From Tissierellales bacterium (lineage in GTDB: Bacteria > Bacillota > Clostridia > Tissierellales > Tissierellaceae): DNA of 64,000 nucleotides. The position numbers and the translations under genes are program-made. Location: positions 62,001 to 126,000 of the forward strand of contig JACIXZ010000003.1 in the NCBI GenBank assembly GCA_014360205.1. Reading direction: 5' to 3'. The notes beneath the pieces were generated by a model, which saw nothing but the letters and a program-made list of their open reading frames with translations, did no database searches and had not been told where the DNA came from. Numbering within the stretch: position 1 is the first letter of the stretch; the number at the start of each line of letters is the position of its first letter. Positions 1-9,121 of the stretch are shown piece after piece.

Positions 1-201
1 TCTCCTGTTGTCAAATAAAAGATCTCCTTCTGTTATTGAGTTAAGTCCTGCTATCATTCTTAACAATGTGGTCTTTCCACATCCTGATGGACCTAGTATT
101 ACGCAAAAATCCTTATCATCTATCTCAAGGTTTATATTTCTAAGAGTAAATTCTTCTCTACCTTCATATTTTTTCCCAATATTTTTTAGTTCTACTTTCA
201 T
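1..201 (-). CDS. malK: Sugar ABC transporter ATPase (MalK/MsmX type), 5' fragment
   Basis: Only the first 67 codons are inside the window; the gene continues past position 1. The reverse-strand frame opens with ATG at 201 after a GGAGG site and reads MKVELKNIGKKYEG, then a complete Walker A (GPSGCGKTT, about residues 38-46) and the start of the following helix. This is the opening of the ATPase that powers oligosaccharide ABC importers from the cytoplasmic face. It lies 13 bases after malG in the same direction, so it is very probably the energising subunit for the MalEFG proteins upstream. The Q-loop, signature and C-terminal regulatory domain lie outside the window, so MalK cannot be separated from a multi-system MsmX-type ATPase. 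Confidence 0.85.
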   Translation of the reverse strand, partial: MKVELKNIGKKYEGREEFTLRNINLEIDDKDFCVILGPSGCGKTTLLRMIAGLNSITEGDLLFDNRR

Positions 202-214
202 TATATAATTCCTC

Positions 215-1111
215 CTATCCTTTAACAGATCCGCTTGTTAAGCCTGAAACAAGTTGTTTTTGTAAAGCCATGAATAATACAACAATTGGTATTGCTGTTA
301 AAAGTCCTCCTGCTGCGAATGCTGGTTGATTCATCGTTCTAAAATCGGTTACAAGAGTATACAATCCTGCTGCTAATGTGTATGAACTTGGATTTGTTAA
401 AAGAACCTTAGCTAATAAATAATCCATAAAAGGCCCTATAAATGACCAAAGAGCTATTATCGTTAACATAGGCCTAGCTATAGGCATTATTATTAGCCTA
501 TAAACATTAAAATTAGAACACCCATCGATCCTAGCAGCATCATCTAATTCAGTTGACACTGAGTCAATGTAACCTTTTAGAATAAATGTATTTGATGCTA
601 TAGAACCTCCTGTATATATCAAAATCAACATCATCTGTCTAGTGAATTGAGGAATTATAGCCGAAATAATTGAATGCATTGTAAAATAGGCAGTGATACC
701 AGCAAAGGTAGGTATGGTTTGTATCAACAAGATAGCCATTAATGATGCTTTTCTACCTTTGAATCTATATCTCGAATATGCATATCCTGTAAACGATACA
801 ACTATCAAAGTAAGTATAGCTGTGGTTCCAGCTATAATTAATGTGTTCTTAACCCATGTTAAATAAAGTGTTTCAGTAAATAAATACTGGAAATGTCTAA
901 CAGAAAATTCAAAATTAGAATTAGCCATTATATATTGTTGTTGCTTTCCGTTAAATGCAGATACAAACATCTGAAACAAAGGCCAAATGATTGCATAAAC
1001 CCAGGCAAATAGAATAACATAAGATAAGAATATCCCAATTTTACCAAATAAAGTTAATGGAGGTTTGTCAGAAAGATACAATTTATCCTTTTCTTCTTTT
1101 TTTCTTGCCAT
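215..1111 (-). CDS. malG: Maltodextrin ABC transporter permease MalG
   Basis: This 298-residue integral membrane protein is the second permease of the maltose/maltodextrin importer. It shows an N-terminal membrane segment (about residues 25-50) and five further hydrophobic segments. The EAA loop near residues 190-215 (ELDDAARIDG, then a conserved Pro) is the site that docks the ATPase. Length and order match the MalG family. The ATG at 1111 overlaps the malF stop by one base (TAATG), which implies translational coupling and matched amounts of the two permeases. An ATPase gene follows 13 bases downstream. Substrate specificity is inferred from malP and malQ in the same locus. Confidence 0.93.
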   Translation of the reverse strand: MARKKEEKDKLYLSDKPPLTLFGKIGIFLSYVILFAWVYAIIWPLFQMFVSAFNGKQQQYIMANSNFEFSVRHFQYLFTETLYLTWVKNTLIIAGTTAILTLIVVSFTGYAYSRYRFKGRKASLMAILLIQTIPTFAGITAYFTMHSIISAIIPQFTRQMMLILIYTGGSIASNTFILKGYIDSVSTELDDAARIDGCSNFNVYRLIIMPIARPMLTIIALWSFIGPFMDYLLAKVLLTNPSSYTLAAGLYTLVTDFRTMNQPAFAAGGLLTAIPIVVLFMALQKQLVSGLTSGSVKG

Positions 1112-3219
1112 TACAATCTTCCCTCCTTAAATTGCTTAGAATTTCTAAATCCTATGAAAGTAAACAGCATAAGACCAATAGATATAAACATTGTTATGGC
1201 TGCTCCAATAGCCTGATATTGATTATCCATTGTCAATTTGTAAATATATGAAATCAATATATCTGAAGACCCTGCTAAATTTCCATATTTAATAGGATTG
1301 AAAGGTCCACCGCCATTAAATAAGAATATAGCTGAAAAATTGTTAAAATTGAATGTATATTGAGTTACCAATAATGGTGCTGTTTGAAATAATACCAAGG
1401 GTACGGTTATTCTTCTAACCTTATCCCAAGCAGTAGCCCCATCCATATCTGCTGCTTCATATAAATCTCCTGGAATAGCTTGCAATACTCCTGTTGTAAG
1501 TATAAAAATATATGAGCTTCCTAACCAACCTTGCATCAAGATAAGCGCAATCCTAGTTAATGTTGGATTGTTTTTTATCTCTATTCTTAATCCAGTTAAG
1601 TCGTTTAATATTTCAGTTAACACCCCTCCTGGTGCTACCATAATGCTGAAGAACATTATTGTGATAAATGCAGGAACTGCCCAAGGAAGCAAGTAAATAG
1701 TTCTAAAAAATCTCTTTGCCTTAATTCTTTCATTATTTACTAAAAGAGCAAGAATAAATCCAATCAAAATTGCTAAAGTCGTGGCTACCAATGTCCACAC
1801 TAATGTCCATCCTAAAATCAGCCAGAAAACTCTACCTGCTAATCCCTGTCCTGTCAAAATCATCTTATAATTGCTTAAACCAATCCAAGTAAACTTTGAT
1901 TGATGCTGTGGATCCATATTGGTAAATGATAGTAGGAACGTTGTCATGATTGGAACAAGTACTATGAATATAATTATCAATAAAGCTGGCAAGGATACAA
2001 CATAAGGGAATCCATCTTCGGATATAGCGATTTTGGTTTCTTTCCAAGTGCTTGGTCTGATTCCTTTTATGGCATTTTTTTCTACTTTATTTACATCTAT
2101 AAAAGATATAACAAATATTGCTAAAGCAATTATCGATAGAAAAACTGCTACAATCCCTTCTATCATAAATATTATTGATTTATGAATTCTAAGTCCGCCT
2201 TCAGCCAAGTTTATAAGGCCTGCTATACCTTGTCCTTGATAATTCCCATATCCTAGAGCATATGGAATTGCAATAAGATATATAAATGCTGAACCTAGTA
2301 AGAATAAAAGCATTTTCATATATTGTTTGTTTAATCCTTGTCCTAACCCTGGAATCAAAATAGTTAAATATGAATAATATGGTATGGTTTTTTCAATTTC
2401 AATAGGAATTTTTCTCCTAAAATCTGAAATATCGGCTTCCATAACCTTTATCATTGTATTTAACCCTTTTTTGAGGTCGTATTTTTTAGACTTTATAAAC
2501 TCTTTGTTGGAGAATTTTTTCGATTCCCTTCTTTTAATTTCTAGAGCATTTACATATTTCTTTTTTAACTCTATCAAGGCATTTTCTTCTGCTTTCTTAG
2601 AAATTAGCCCTTCTTTTCTTAATTTTTTAATTCTCAGCTTCTCTTTTTTCAGAAATTCTTTTTGAGCTTTTTTAAATTCCTTGAATTCTTTTTTGAGATT
2701 AGATTCATCTAAATTCTTTAATTCTTTCTTTTCTTCCTTTGCTGTTCTTAATTCATCCTGACTTACTGTTAAAAATTCAATTATATTGGGTAAGTGAATC
2801 GTTTCTAATCTAGCTTTCTCACATTCAAATTCAGCCTCATAGGATAGATCTATATAATCTTTGTAAAAATTTAATTTTTTTTCACTTTCAAATAATTTTA
2901 CTTTTAAGTTTTTAACTCTTCTACTTGTTTTTTCATCTTTTAAAGCGTTTCTATAATCTTTAGATTCCTTCTTTAATGCTTTTAAAAAGTCTTTTTCTTT
3001 TCTTTCAAAATCTTTTAACGAAACAATATACTCATGTTTATTTTTATTTCTTTTTATTTCTTTTCTTTGTTTTTTTAATTCATTTCTAATTTTTTTATCT
3101 TTTTCTTCTTTGATTTTTTCATCTAATACTGCAAGCTCAAGAAGATATTTGTTTTTTCTTTCATAAGTATTTCCTATACTATCAACTAATAAAACATTAT
3201 ACTTGCCCAATTTTTTCAC
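1111..3219 (-). CDS. malF: Maltodextrin ABC transporter permease MalF with long charged N-terminal extension
   Basis: This 702-residue protein is the first permease of the maltodextrin importer. Residues from about 275 onward are ordinary for Gram-positive MalF: a PGLGQ-containing segment, two early membrane helices, then the permease core with an EAA loop (DLYEAADMDGAT) near residue 610. Residues 1 to about 270 are unusual. They form an almost uninterrupted Lys/Glu/Arg/Leu-rich stretch that should be helical, probably coiled coil, and cytosolic. Firmicute MalF proteins are usually 430-450 residues. The reading frame is continuous and no ribosome-binding site precedes an internal Met at the junction, so this looks like one polypeptide. 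It is coupled to malG by a one-base stop/start overlap. Confidence 0.92.
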   Translation of the reverse strand: MKKLGKYNVLLVDSIGNTYERKNKYLLELAVLDEKIKEEKDKKIRNELKKQRKEIKRNKNKHEYIVSLKDFERKEKDFLKALKKESKDYRNALKDEKTSRRVKNLKVKLFESEKKLNFYKDYIDLSYEAEFECEKARLETIHLPNIIEFLTVSQDELRTAKEEKKELKNLDESNLKKEFKEFKKAQKEFLKKEKLRIKKLRKEGLISKKAEENALIELKKKYVNALEIKRRESKKFSNKEFIKSKKYDLKKGLNTMIKVMEADISDFRRKIPIEIEKTIPYYSYLTILIPGLGQGLNKQYMKMLLFLLGSAFIYLIAIPYALGYGNYQGQGIAGLINLAEGGLRIHKSIIFMIEGIVAVFLSIIALAIFVISFIDVNKVEKNAIKGIRPSTWKETKIAISEDGFPYVVSLPALLIIIFIVLVPIMTTFLLSFTNMDPQHQSKFTWIGLSNYKMILTGQGLAGRVFWLILGWTLVWTLVATTLAILIGFILALLVNNERIKAKRFFRTIYLLPWAVPAFITIMFFSIMVAPGGVLTEILNDLTGLRIEIKNNPTLTRIALILMQGWLGSSYIFILTTGVLQAIPGDLYEAADMDGATAWDKVRRITVPLVLFQTAPLLVTQYTFNFNNFSAIFLFNGGGPFNPIKYGNLAGSSDILISYIYKLTMDNQYQAIGAAITMFISIGLMLFTFIGFRNSKQFKEGRL

Positions 3220-3224
3220 CGCCT

Positions 3225-3659
3225 TTAGTTAAAATCTTCTTTTATGGCTATAAAAATATATGTATAAATAATTAGAATAACGTACATTCCCAATATCAGA
3301 AAATAAAAAAACGAGTTTATATTTCTTGTTATAGCAGTAAATGTTAGTCCCCCTAATTCCAAGAAAATAAAAACATAAATCAATAACTTATTTATATAAA
3401 ACTTATTAAGAGTTAAAAATGCACTTAATCCTAATACCACTGGAAAAATTATTTTCAGAGCATATGAAATTAAATTGGCATTTAAATATTCCACAAAAGT
3501 CTCTTCGATTGGATATTGTGTCAAGTCATTTGAAATAACCCACTGATTAAAAAACGTGCCATCCTTTATTATTATCATCAATTCCATAGAAGATAACAAT
3601 ATAATAGCAGCACAGAAAATAAATAATATATAGAAATGTTTTTTTGATAAATGTTTCAT
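3225..3659 (-). CDS. Small four-helix membrane protein in the maltodextrin operon
   Basis: This is a 144-residue protein I do not recognise. It has four hydrophobic segments at about residues 8-30, 62-84, 90-112 and 116-138, with a polar loop of about 30 residues after the first. It has no signal-peptidase site and no catalytic motif. It lies between malE and malF, five bases before malF, so it is presumably co-translated with the permeases. An accessory or assembly subunit of the importer is possible but is inferred only from position. A 15-bp stem-loop separates it from malE. Confidence 0.7.
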   Translation of the reverse strand: MKHLSKKHFYILFIFCAAIILLSSMELMIIIKDGTFFNQWVISNDLTQYPIEETFVEYLNANLISYALKIIFPVVLGLSAFLTLNKFYINKLLIYVFIFLELGGLTFTAITRNINSFFYFLILGMYVILIIYTYIFIAIKEDFN

Positions 3660-3678
3660 CTTATCCCTCTTTATTGTT

Positions 3679-3715
3679 TAATACTCTGGGAATAATCTCT
3701 ATTCCCAGAGTATTA
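3679..3715 (-). terminator. Stem-loop between malE and the downstream permease genes
   Basis: A perfect 15-bp inverted repeat (arms 3679-3693 and 3701-3715, 7-base loop) begins seven bases after the malE stop. On the transcribed strand no U-run follows the stem. It therefore looks like a 3'-stabilising or partial-attenuation hairpin, which would leave malE mRNA in excess over the permease mRNA, and not a full terminator. Confidence 0.5.
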
Positions 3716-3721
3716 TTAAAA

Positions 3722-5056
3722 CTAAAAGTTATTCATCATTGATTTAAATGCAGCTTGCATTACTGAGTAAGCTTCTTCAACTGTTGCTGGCTTTGTTGAT
3801 GACCATGATAAGATACCATTCTTCCAAGTATCCCATACTGAGCCCCATTCAGTAAATAGTGGTCTTGCAGGAGCATTGTTATATGATTCAATTACTGCAG
3901 AAATAACTTTCTTATCAACTTCTGGCAAATCAGAATTCATATATTCTTCTACTTTTACGTTTTCCATGATTTTACCTGTTGCTTTGAAGAAATCAACTGC
4001 ATAATCTGGATTCAATACTTCTTCAATGAAAGCTTGACCTAGTGCCATTTTATCTGGATCGCCTTCATTTCTTGAATTGATTACCATTCCCCATCCACCT
4101 TTCCAGTGAGCTAATGGATGTCCAGCTACTGTTACTCTATTAATAGGAATGATATCCAAGTCTTCACCGTTTCCTGCTAGTGCAGAAAGGCTTGCTGTTG
4201 ACCATGGACCTTCTAATCTTATAGCAGTATTCCCACCAGTTGCAAATTCAGTATCCATATAACCCCAAGCTGCGTCAGCATCCCATAAAGGTGTTCCATT
4301 TTGGTTGTGTTCTTTCCAATAGTTATATAGAGCTGTAAATACTGCTTTTTGTTGGTCATTTAATTCGCTGAAGTCTTTAGTCATGTCTGAGTATAAATTA
4401 CCAGCATCATCTTTTCCTAATAACTCAAGCCCAGCAGCATTAGTGAATGATACTCCAAACCATGCATCAAATGCTGGAATTAACATATCTTGATATCCTA
4501 ATTCTGTAAACTCTATGTCTTTTGTCAAATCTATGCCTAAGTTTTCAGCATTTTTAGTGTTAACAAAATTTACTAAAGTTTCAATATTCATTGGGAATGC
4601 TAAGTATTCTCCATCAATATTGAAGTTTCCACCTAAACCTGCATCAAAATCATCAAATCCACCTATATTAGCAGCCATAGTTTTTGCGTCTAATGCTGCA
4701 AGAGCTTCATTTCTTGACAATCCATAAATTCTATCTGCTGGTATTGCAAATACATCTGCAACATCTGGGTTTGTAACATCAGTTGCATCAAGAACGTCTA
4801 AGTGATCAAATGATGGAATTTCTATGAATTCAATCACTGCTTCAGGGTTCTTTTCAATAACTCTTTGTGCAGCAGCCTCATAATAAGGTTTCCATGATGG
4901 TTCAACTTGAACTGTTATACTAGCTTTAATGCCTTCAACTGGTGCTGGTTCTTGTGTACCAGGTTCTTCAGTAACTGGCTCCTCGCTACCACCTGAGCAA
5001 GCTGTGATAGAAAGCGCTACCACTAACAACAATGCTAACAAAATTCTTTTCTTCAT
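3722..5056 (-). CDS. malE: Maltose/maltodextrin-binding lipoprotein MalE
   Basis: This 444-residue extracellular substrate-binding lipoprotein delivers oligosaccharides to the MalFG permease. A Lys-Lys-Arg start, a hydrophobic core and a lipobox (ITAC, lipidated Cys at about residue 20) are followed by a Glu/Pro/Thr linker and a family 1 solute-binding fold. The fold includes the AIRLEGPWS segment typical of maltose-binding proteins. The start has a very strong GGAGGGGG site. It is the first gene after a LacI-type operator-like palindrome at 5077-5090 and precedes the small membrane gene, malF and malG. Its exact ligand (maltose or longer dextrins) cannot be read from sequence, but malP and malQ upstream favour maltodextrins. 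Confidence 0.93.
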   Translation of the reverse strand: MKKRILLALLLVVALSITACSGGSEEPVTEEPGTQEPAPVEGIKASITVQVEPSWKPYYEAAAQRVIEKNPEAVIEFIEIPSFDHLDVLDATDVTNPDVADVFAIPADRIYGLSRNEALAALDAKTMAANIGGFDDFDAGLGGNFNIDGEYLAFPMNIETLVNFVNTKNAENLGIDLTKDIEFTELGYQDMLIPAFDAWFGVSFTNAAGLELLGKDDAGNLYSDMTKDFSELNDQQKAVFTALYNYWKEHNQNGTPLWDADAAWGYMDTEFATGGNTAIRLEGPWSTASLSALAGNGEDLDIIPINRVTVAGHPLAHWKGGWGMVINSRNEGDPDKMALGQAFIEEVLNPDYAVDFFKATGKIMENVKVEEYMNSDLPEVDKKVISAVIESYNNAPARPLFTEWGSVWDTWKNGILSWSSTKPATVEEAYSVMQAAFKSMMNNF

Positions 5057-5076
5057 TTTTCCCCCTCCATTTTTTA

Positions 5077-5090
5077 TGCATACGATTGCA
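5077..5090 (-). promoter_or_regulatory. LacI-family operator-like site upstream of malE
   Basis: The 14-mer TGCATACGATTGCA is an imperfect palindrome centred on CG with TGCA ends, the usual form of MalR/LacI-family operators. It lies 20 bases before the malE start, between a possible promoter and the ribosome-binding site. A closely related site lies before malQ (9019-9032). No malR gene is visible in this window. Confidence 0.55.
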
Positions 5091-5110
5091 TATTGTTAAA
5101 TATATAATTT

Positions 5111-5148
5111 AATTTCAAGGGCCGCAAGTCTTACGACCCATGAAAATT
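5111..5148 (-). terminator. Imperfect hairpin after malP
   Basis: The segment from the malP stop into the malE leader folds into an imperfect hairpin. AATTT, CA and GGG on one side face CCC, TGA and AAATT on the other. The downstream tract is AT-rich but not a clear U-run. It may limit read-through from malQ-malP into malE. Confidence 0.4.
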
Positions 5149-7507
5149 AAATCCTCTCTATGTTCCAAATTTCATTGGCATATTCTTTTATAGTTCTATC
5201 TGAACTAAATTTACCCGAATTTGCTATGTTTAACCATGCTTTCTTAGCAAAATTTAATCTATCTTTGTATGCAATATCTACTTTTTCTTGCATCTCACAG
5301 TAGCTTTGGAAGTCTGCCAAAACAAAGTAGACATCAGGTCTTTCCCAGCTTGTACCATTGATTAATGAATTGTATATATCTTTATATACTCCCGTCTTAT
5401 CCTCGAATGTATCATCGATTAAAGTATCAACAACTCTTTTTAACCTTCGATTTGACTGATATATCTCTTTTGGATTATAATTAGCCGCTAGGCTTTGAAT
5501 TTCCTCAACTCTTAATCCAAAAATAAAATTGTTTTCTTCTCCTGCTTCCTCAACTATCTCTATATTTGCTCCATCAAAAGTACCGATAGTTGGTGCTCCG
5601 TTAAGCATTAGTTTCATATTCCCAGTACCCGAAGCTTCTTTACCTGCTGTAGATATTTGCTCAGAAATGTCTGCACTAGGCATTATCTTTTCAGCATAAG
5701 AAACTCTATAATCTTGAACGAAAACTACCTTTATTCTATTATTTACATCAGGGTCATTGTTAACTAAGTTTGCAATATCATTGATGAATTTAATGATTCC
5801 TTTAGCTCTATAGTAACCAGGTGCTGCTTTGCCTCCAAAAATAAATGTTCTAGGATAAATATCCAAGTTTGGATTTTCTTTAATTCTAAAATAAAGATCT
5901 AAAATATGAAAAGCATTTAAAAGTTGTCTTTTATATTCATGTATTCTCTTTACCTGAACATCAAAAATGGAATCTGGTGATATTTCAATGCCTTCTACTT
6001 CTTTTATATATCGAGCTAATTGCTCTTTCTTAGTCTTTTTAATCTTTATGAATTCTTCAAGCACTTCACTATCATCAGCAAATTTTTCTAAACCCTTTAA
6101 TTTATTTAAATCTACAATCCATTCTTCTGTGTTGAGCAGACGAGTTATCAAATTTGATAATTCTGGATTTGCTTGCAAAAGCCATCTTCTTTGAGTTATA
6201 CCATTAGTTTTATTGTTAAATTTTTCAGGATATAGTTTGTACCAATCATTTAATTCTTTTTTGATTAGCAAATCAGTATGAAGTTTCGCAACCCCGTTAA
6301 CTGATCTAGAGCCATATATTGCAAGCCAAGCCATTTTGATATTTCCATTGTGTATTATCTCATATTTATATACATCCTCATCTTTAACGCCCATGCTTTT
6401 TATTTCTTTGATAAGCTTATCATTAATTTTTTTAATTATTTCTAGAACATTCGGTAACAATTCTTCATAGTACTTTATTGGCCATTGTTCAAGTGCTTCT
6501 GCCATTAAAGTATGGTTTGTATACCCAAATGTTTTTTGAGCTATGCTTAATGCTTCATCAAAATCAATGTTTTCTGCTATTAACAATCTAATCAGCTCTG
6601 GTACTGCTACTGCAGGATGTGTATCATTTAATTGTATTGAATGGTATTTATAGAATTCATGTAAATTGCGATTTTTTTTCTTGAACTTTCTGATTAAATC
6701 TTGTAAAGATGCAGAAACAAAGAAATATTCTTGTTTCAACCTCAATTTTTTACCTTCTTCAAATGAGTCATTAGGATATAAGACTTTTGCGATATTCTCA
6801 GCATCATTTTTTTCTTTAACAGCTAAATCATAATTTTGATCATTAAAAGCTTTAAAGTCAAATTCATCTAATGATTCTGCTTTCCAAAGTCTAAGTGTAT
6901 TAATTAATTTCTTATCATATCCTATAATAGGGTAATCATATGGCACAGCCTTAATTACAGTATGGTCAAAACTTACATATACTGTTTCTTTTACTTTCCT
7001 AATACCCCATGGATCTCCGTATTTAGTCCAGTTATCTGCGACTTCTACCTGTTCTCCATTGATAAATTGTTGTTTAAACAATCCGAAGTCATACCTAATT
7101 CCATATCCATCTAGCGGATAACCTAAAGTAGCAGCTGAATCTAGAAAACAAGCCGCAAGCCTTCCTAATCCACCGTTGCCAAGCGCAGGATCTTGCTCTG
7201 ATTCCTCTATTTCAGAATAATTAATACCTAAATCGCTTAGAATCTTGTCAACTTCCTCTTTTACTCTTAGATTTATTAAATTGTTGTCTAAGAATCTGCC
7301 TAATAAATACTCAGAGGAAAAATAATATGCTTTCTTTTTTTCTTCGCTCTTTTCCATTGAATCATTCCAAATAGGCAGTACTGTTTCCATAAGAGCTTTT
7401 GATAATGCTACATATTTTTCATTATTATCTAAGTCTTTAAAGCTACTTCCAAAAGTTGTCATTGAATATATCTCAATTCTACTTTTTAAATCTTCGTGAT
7501 TAATCAA
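5147..7507 (-). CDS. malP: Maltodextrin/glycogen phosphorylase
   Basis: This 786-residue cytosolic pyridoxal-phosphate enzyme removes glucose-1-phosphate from the non-reducing end of alpha-1,4-glucans. The PLP site is intact: SGTGNMKLMLNGA contains the Schiff-base Lys, and the following GTFDGANIEI is the family signature. The length is normal for the bacterial family. Translation starts at TTG (7507) after GGAGGG. The start overlaps the malQ stop by eight bases, so the two enzymes are coupled. MalQ makes longer dextrins and releases glucose, and this enzyme then shortens them, so the pair completes degradation of the imported substrate. It could also be called glgP, but the malQ-malE context favours a dietary dextrin role. 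Confidence 0.94.
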   Translation of the reverse strand: MINHEDLKSRIEIYSMTTFGSSFKDLDNNEKYVALSKALMETVLPIWNDSMEKSEEKKKAYYFSSEYLLGRFLDNNLINLRVKEEVDKILSDLGINYSEIEESEQDPALGNGGLGRLAACFLDSAATLGYPLDGYGIRYDFGLFKQQFINGEQVEVADNWTKYGDPWGIRKVKETVYVSFDHTVIKAVPYDYPIIGYDKKLINTLRLWKAESLDEFDFKAFNDQNYDLAVKEKNDAENIAKVLYPNDSFEEGKKLRLKQEYFFVSASLQDLIRKFKKKNRNLHEFYKYHSIQLNDTHPAVAVPELIRLLIAENIDFDEALSIAQKTFGYTNHTLMAEALEQWPIKYYEELLPNVLEIIKKINDKLIKEIKSMGVKDEDVYKYEIIHNGNIKMAWLAIYGSRSVNGVAKLHTDLLIKKELNDWYKLYPEKFNNKTNGITQRRWLLQANPELSNLITRLLNTEEWIVDLNKLKGLEKFADDSEVLEEFIKIKKTKKEQLARYIKEVEGIEISPDSIFDVQVKRIHEYKRQLLNAFHILDLYFRIKENPNLDIYPRTFIFGGKAAPGYYRAKGIIKFINDIANLVNNDPDVNNRIKVVFVQDYRVSYAEKIMPSADISEQISTAGKEASGTGNMKLMLNGAPTIGTFDGANIEIVEEAGEENNFIFGLRVEEIQSLAANYNPKEIYQSNRRLKRVVDTLIDDTFEDKTGVYKDIYNSLINGTSWERPDVYFVLADFQSYCEMQEKVDIAYKDRLNFAKKAWLNIANSGKFSSDRTIKEYANEIWNIERI

Positions 7508-8990
7508 ATTGTTCCCTCCTATAAGTCTTAGTCAACTCTCTTATAGATTCGGCCAGCTCATCAGTTAGCATAGACTTATCTATTCTCCACTTCCAGTTAT
7601 CCCCTAATGTTGCTGGTGTATTCATTCTTGCTTCTTCGCCAAGGTTTAAAAAATCTTGCATTTGGCAAACTGCTAAATAAGCAGTTGATGCCCATACGCC
7701 TCTTATGAGTCCCCAATTGTATCCTTCTTTTTCGTCTAATTTTAGATATTTTATAGCAAAATCTTTTTCTTCTTCTGGAGCTGTATCAAACCAGTCTTTT
7801 ACTGTTTTATTGTCATGGGTACCAGTATAAAAGGTTGCATTTCTAATTAAGTTGTGTGGTAAATTTTCACTATCACCTTTTGGATCAAATGCGAATTGTA
7901 ATATTTTCATCCCTGGGAAACCAGTATCTTCAATCAACTTTATAACTTCGTCAGTTTGATATCCCAGATCTTCAGCAATTATATCTAAATCTCCAAGTTC
8001 TTCTTTGATTTTATTGAAAAGCTTCATTCCAGGACCTTTGACCCATTTACCATTTACTGCATCAACAGAACCATATGGTACTTCCCAATATGACTCAAAT
8101 CCTCTAAAGTGATCTATTCTTAAGGTGTCAAATAAATTGAAACTATGTTTTATTCTTCGCACCCAGAACCTATACCCATCTCTTTCCATTTCATCCCAGT
8201 TGTATATTGGATTTCCCCATAGTTGTCCTGTGCTAGTAAATGCATCAGGTGGTACTCCTGCAACTGTTTTTGGAACTAAATTTTCGTCTAAATTGAAAAT
8301 AGATGGATGTGCCCACAAATCCGAGCTATCTTCTGATACATAGATTGGTAAATCACCAATTATTTTTATTCCTTTTCCATTTACATATTTCTTCAATTTA
8401 AGCCACTGTTTTTCAAAATAATATTGGGTAAATATCCAAAACTCTATCTTTTCCCTGTTGTTTTTTTCAAATTCAATGACTTTTTTACTGTTAAATTTTC
8501 TAAATTCATCGGGCCACTTAAGCCATGATAGACCATTAAATTCATCTTTTAATGCCATGAATAAAGCAAATTCTCTCAGCCATTCCTCATTTTTTAAATA
8601 AAAAGCCTCTAATTCCGACTTTAGATTTTTTTTAGCTCTATCAAAAGCTAGCCTTAGTAATTTATATTTGCCTACATATAGCTTTCCATAATCTACAGAT
8701 AAACTATCATCGCCTAAATCTTCTTTTTTAATTTCATCTAAAGTTAAATAGCCTAGGTCAATAAATTCGTTTAAATCTATAAAGTATGGATTTCCAGCAA
8801 AAGCCGAAAAACATTGATAAGGACTATCTCCAAAACCTGTTACACCTAACGGAAGTATTTGCCAATTATTTTGACCTGCTTTTTCCAAAAAATCAGCAAA
8901 ATCGTAAGCCTCCTTACCAAAATCGCCAATTCCATATTCACTTGGCAGTGACGAAATATGCATCAAGATCCCACTTGTCCTTTTTTTCAA
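7500..8990 (-). CDS. malQ: 4-alpha-glucanotransferase (amylomaltase)
   Basis: This GH77 enzyme of about 496 residues transfers dextrinyl units between maltodextrins and releases glucose. Family landmarks include the opening KRTSGILMHISSLPS, GDLPIYV, the nucleophile region DTLRIDHFRG, the acid/base AEDLG and the GTHDNKT block. The open frame extends upstream to a TTG at 9035, but that stretch contains the operator-like site and no family homology. The TTG at 8990, just before KKRTSGIL and after a GTGGGTG site, is the better start and gives a normal length. It is the first gene of the malQ-malP unit. Confidence 0.93.
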   Translation of the reverse strand: MKKRTSGILMHISSLPSEYGIGDFGKEAYDFADFLEKAGQNNWQILPLGVTGFGDSPYQCFSAFAGNPYFIDLNEFIDLGYLTLDEIKKEDLGDDSLSVDYGKLYVGKYKLLRLAFDRAKKNLKSELEAFYLKNEEWLREFALFMALKDEFNGLSWLKWPDEFRKFNSKKVIEFEKNNREKIEFWIFTQYYFEKQWLKLKKYVNGKGIKIIGDLPIYVSEDSSDLWAHPSIFNLDENLVPKTVAGVPPDAFTSTGQLWGNPIYNWDEMERDGYRFWVRRIKHSFNLFDTLRIDHFRGFESYWEVPYGSVDAVNGKWVKGPGMKLFNKIKEELGDLDIIAEDLGYQTDEVIKLIEDTGFPGMKILQFAFDPKGDSENLPHNLIRNATFYTGTHDNKTVKDWFDTAPEEEKDFAIKYLKLDEKEGYNWGLIRGVWASTAYLAVCQMQDFLNLGEEARMNTPATLGDNWKWRIDKSMLTDELAESIRELTKTYRREQFD

Positions 8991-9018
8991 GGTGTTACAC
9001 CCACTTTCAATAACTTTG

Positions 9019-9032
9019 TGCAATCGTTTGTA
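9019..9032 (-). promoter_or_regulatory. LacI-family operator-like site upstream of malQ
   Basis: TGCAATCGTTTGTA differs by one base from the palindrome TGCAATCGTTTGCA and shares its TGCAATCG half with the malE site. A TTTACA-like -35 (9068-9073) and AT-rich -10 candidates lie just upstream. A repressor bound here would sit over the transcription start, 29 bases before the chosen malQ start. Confidence 0.6.
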
Positions 9033-9093
9033 CAATATATTTATAGTTTATATTAAAATGCTTTTTTTGTAAAGAATAAATTTTAAAATGATT

Positions 9094-9121
9094 AAAAGCT
9101 AGACCATATGGCCTAGCTTTT
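9094..9121 (-). terminator. Terminator after the baeRF-like gene
   Basis: AAAAGCTAG and CTAGCTTTT arms (9094-9102, 9113-9121) enclose an inner CC/GG pair. The stem overlaps the stop codon of the upstream gene and is followed on the minus strand by an AT-rich tract with a short T-run. It separates that gene from the malQ promoter. Confidence 0.65.

Noticed and set aside
1111-3219. MalF N-terminal charged region as a separate gene
   Set aside because: The frame is continuous through the junction, with no stop and no ribosome-binding site before an internal Met. One long protein is the simplest reading.
8991-9035. Upstream TTG start of malQ at 9035
   Set aside because: The extra 15 codons cover the operator-like palindrome and have no counterpart in the family. 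TTG at 8990 has its own ribosome site and gives a normal length.
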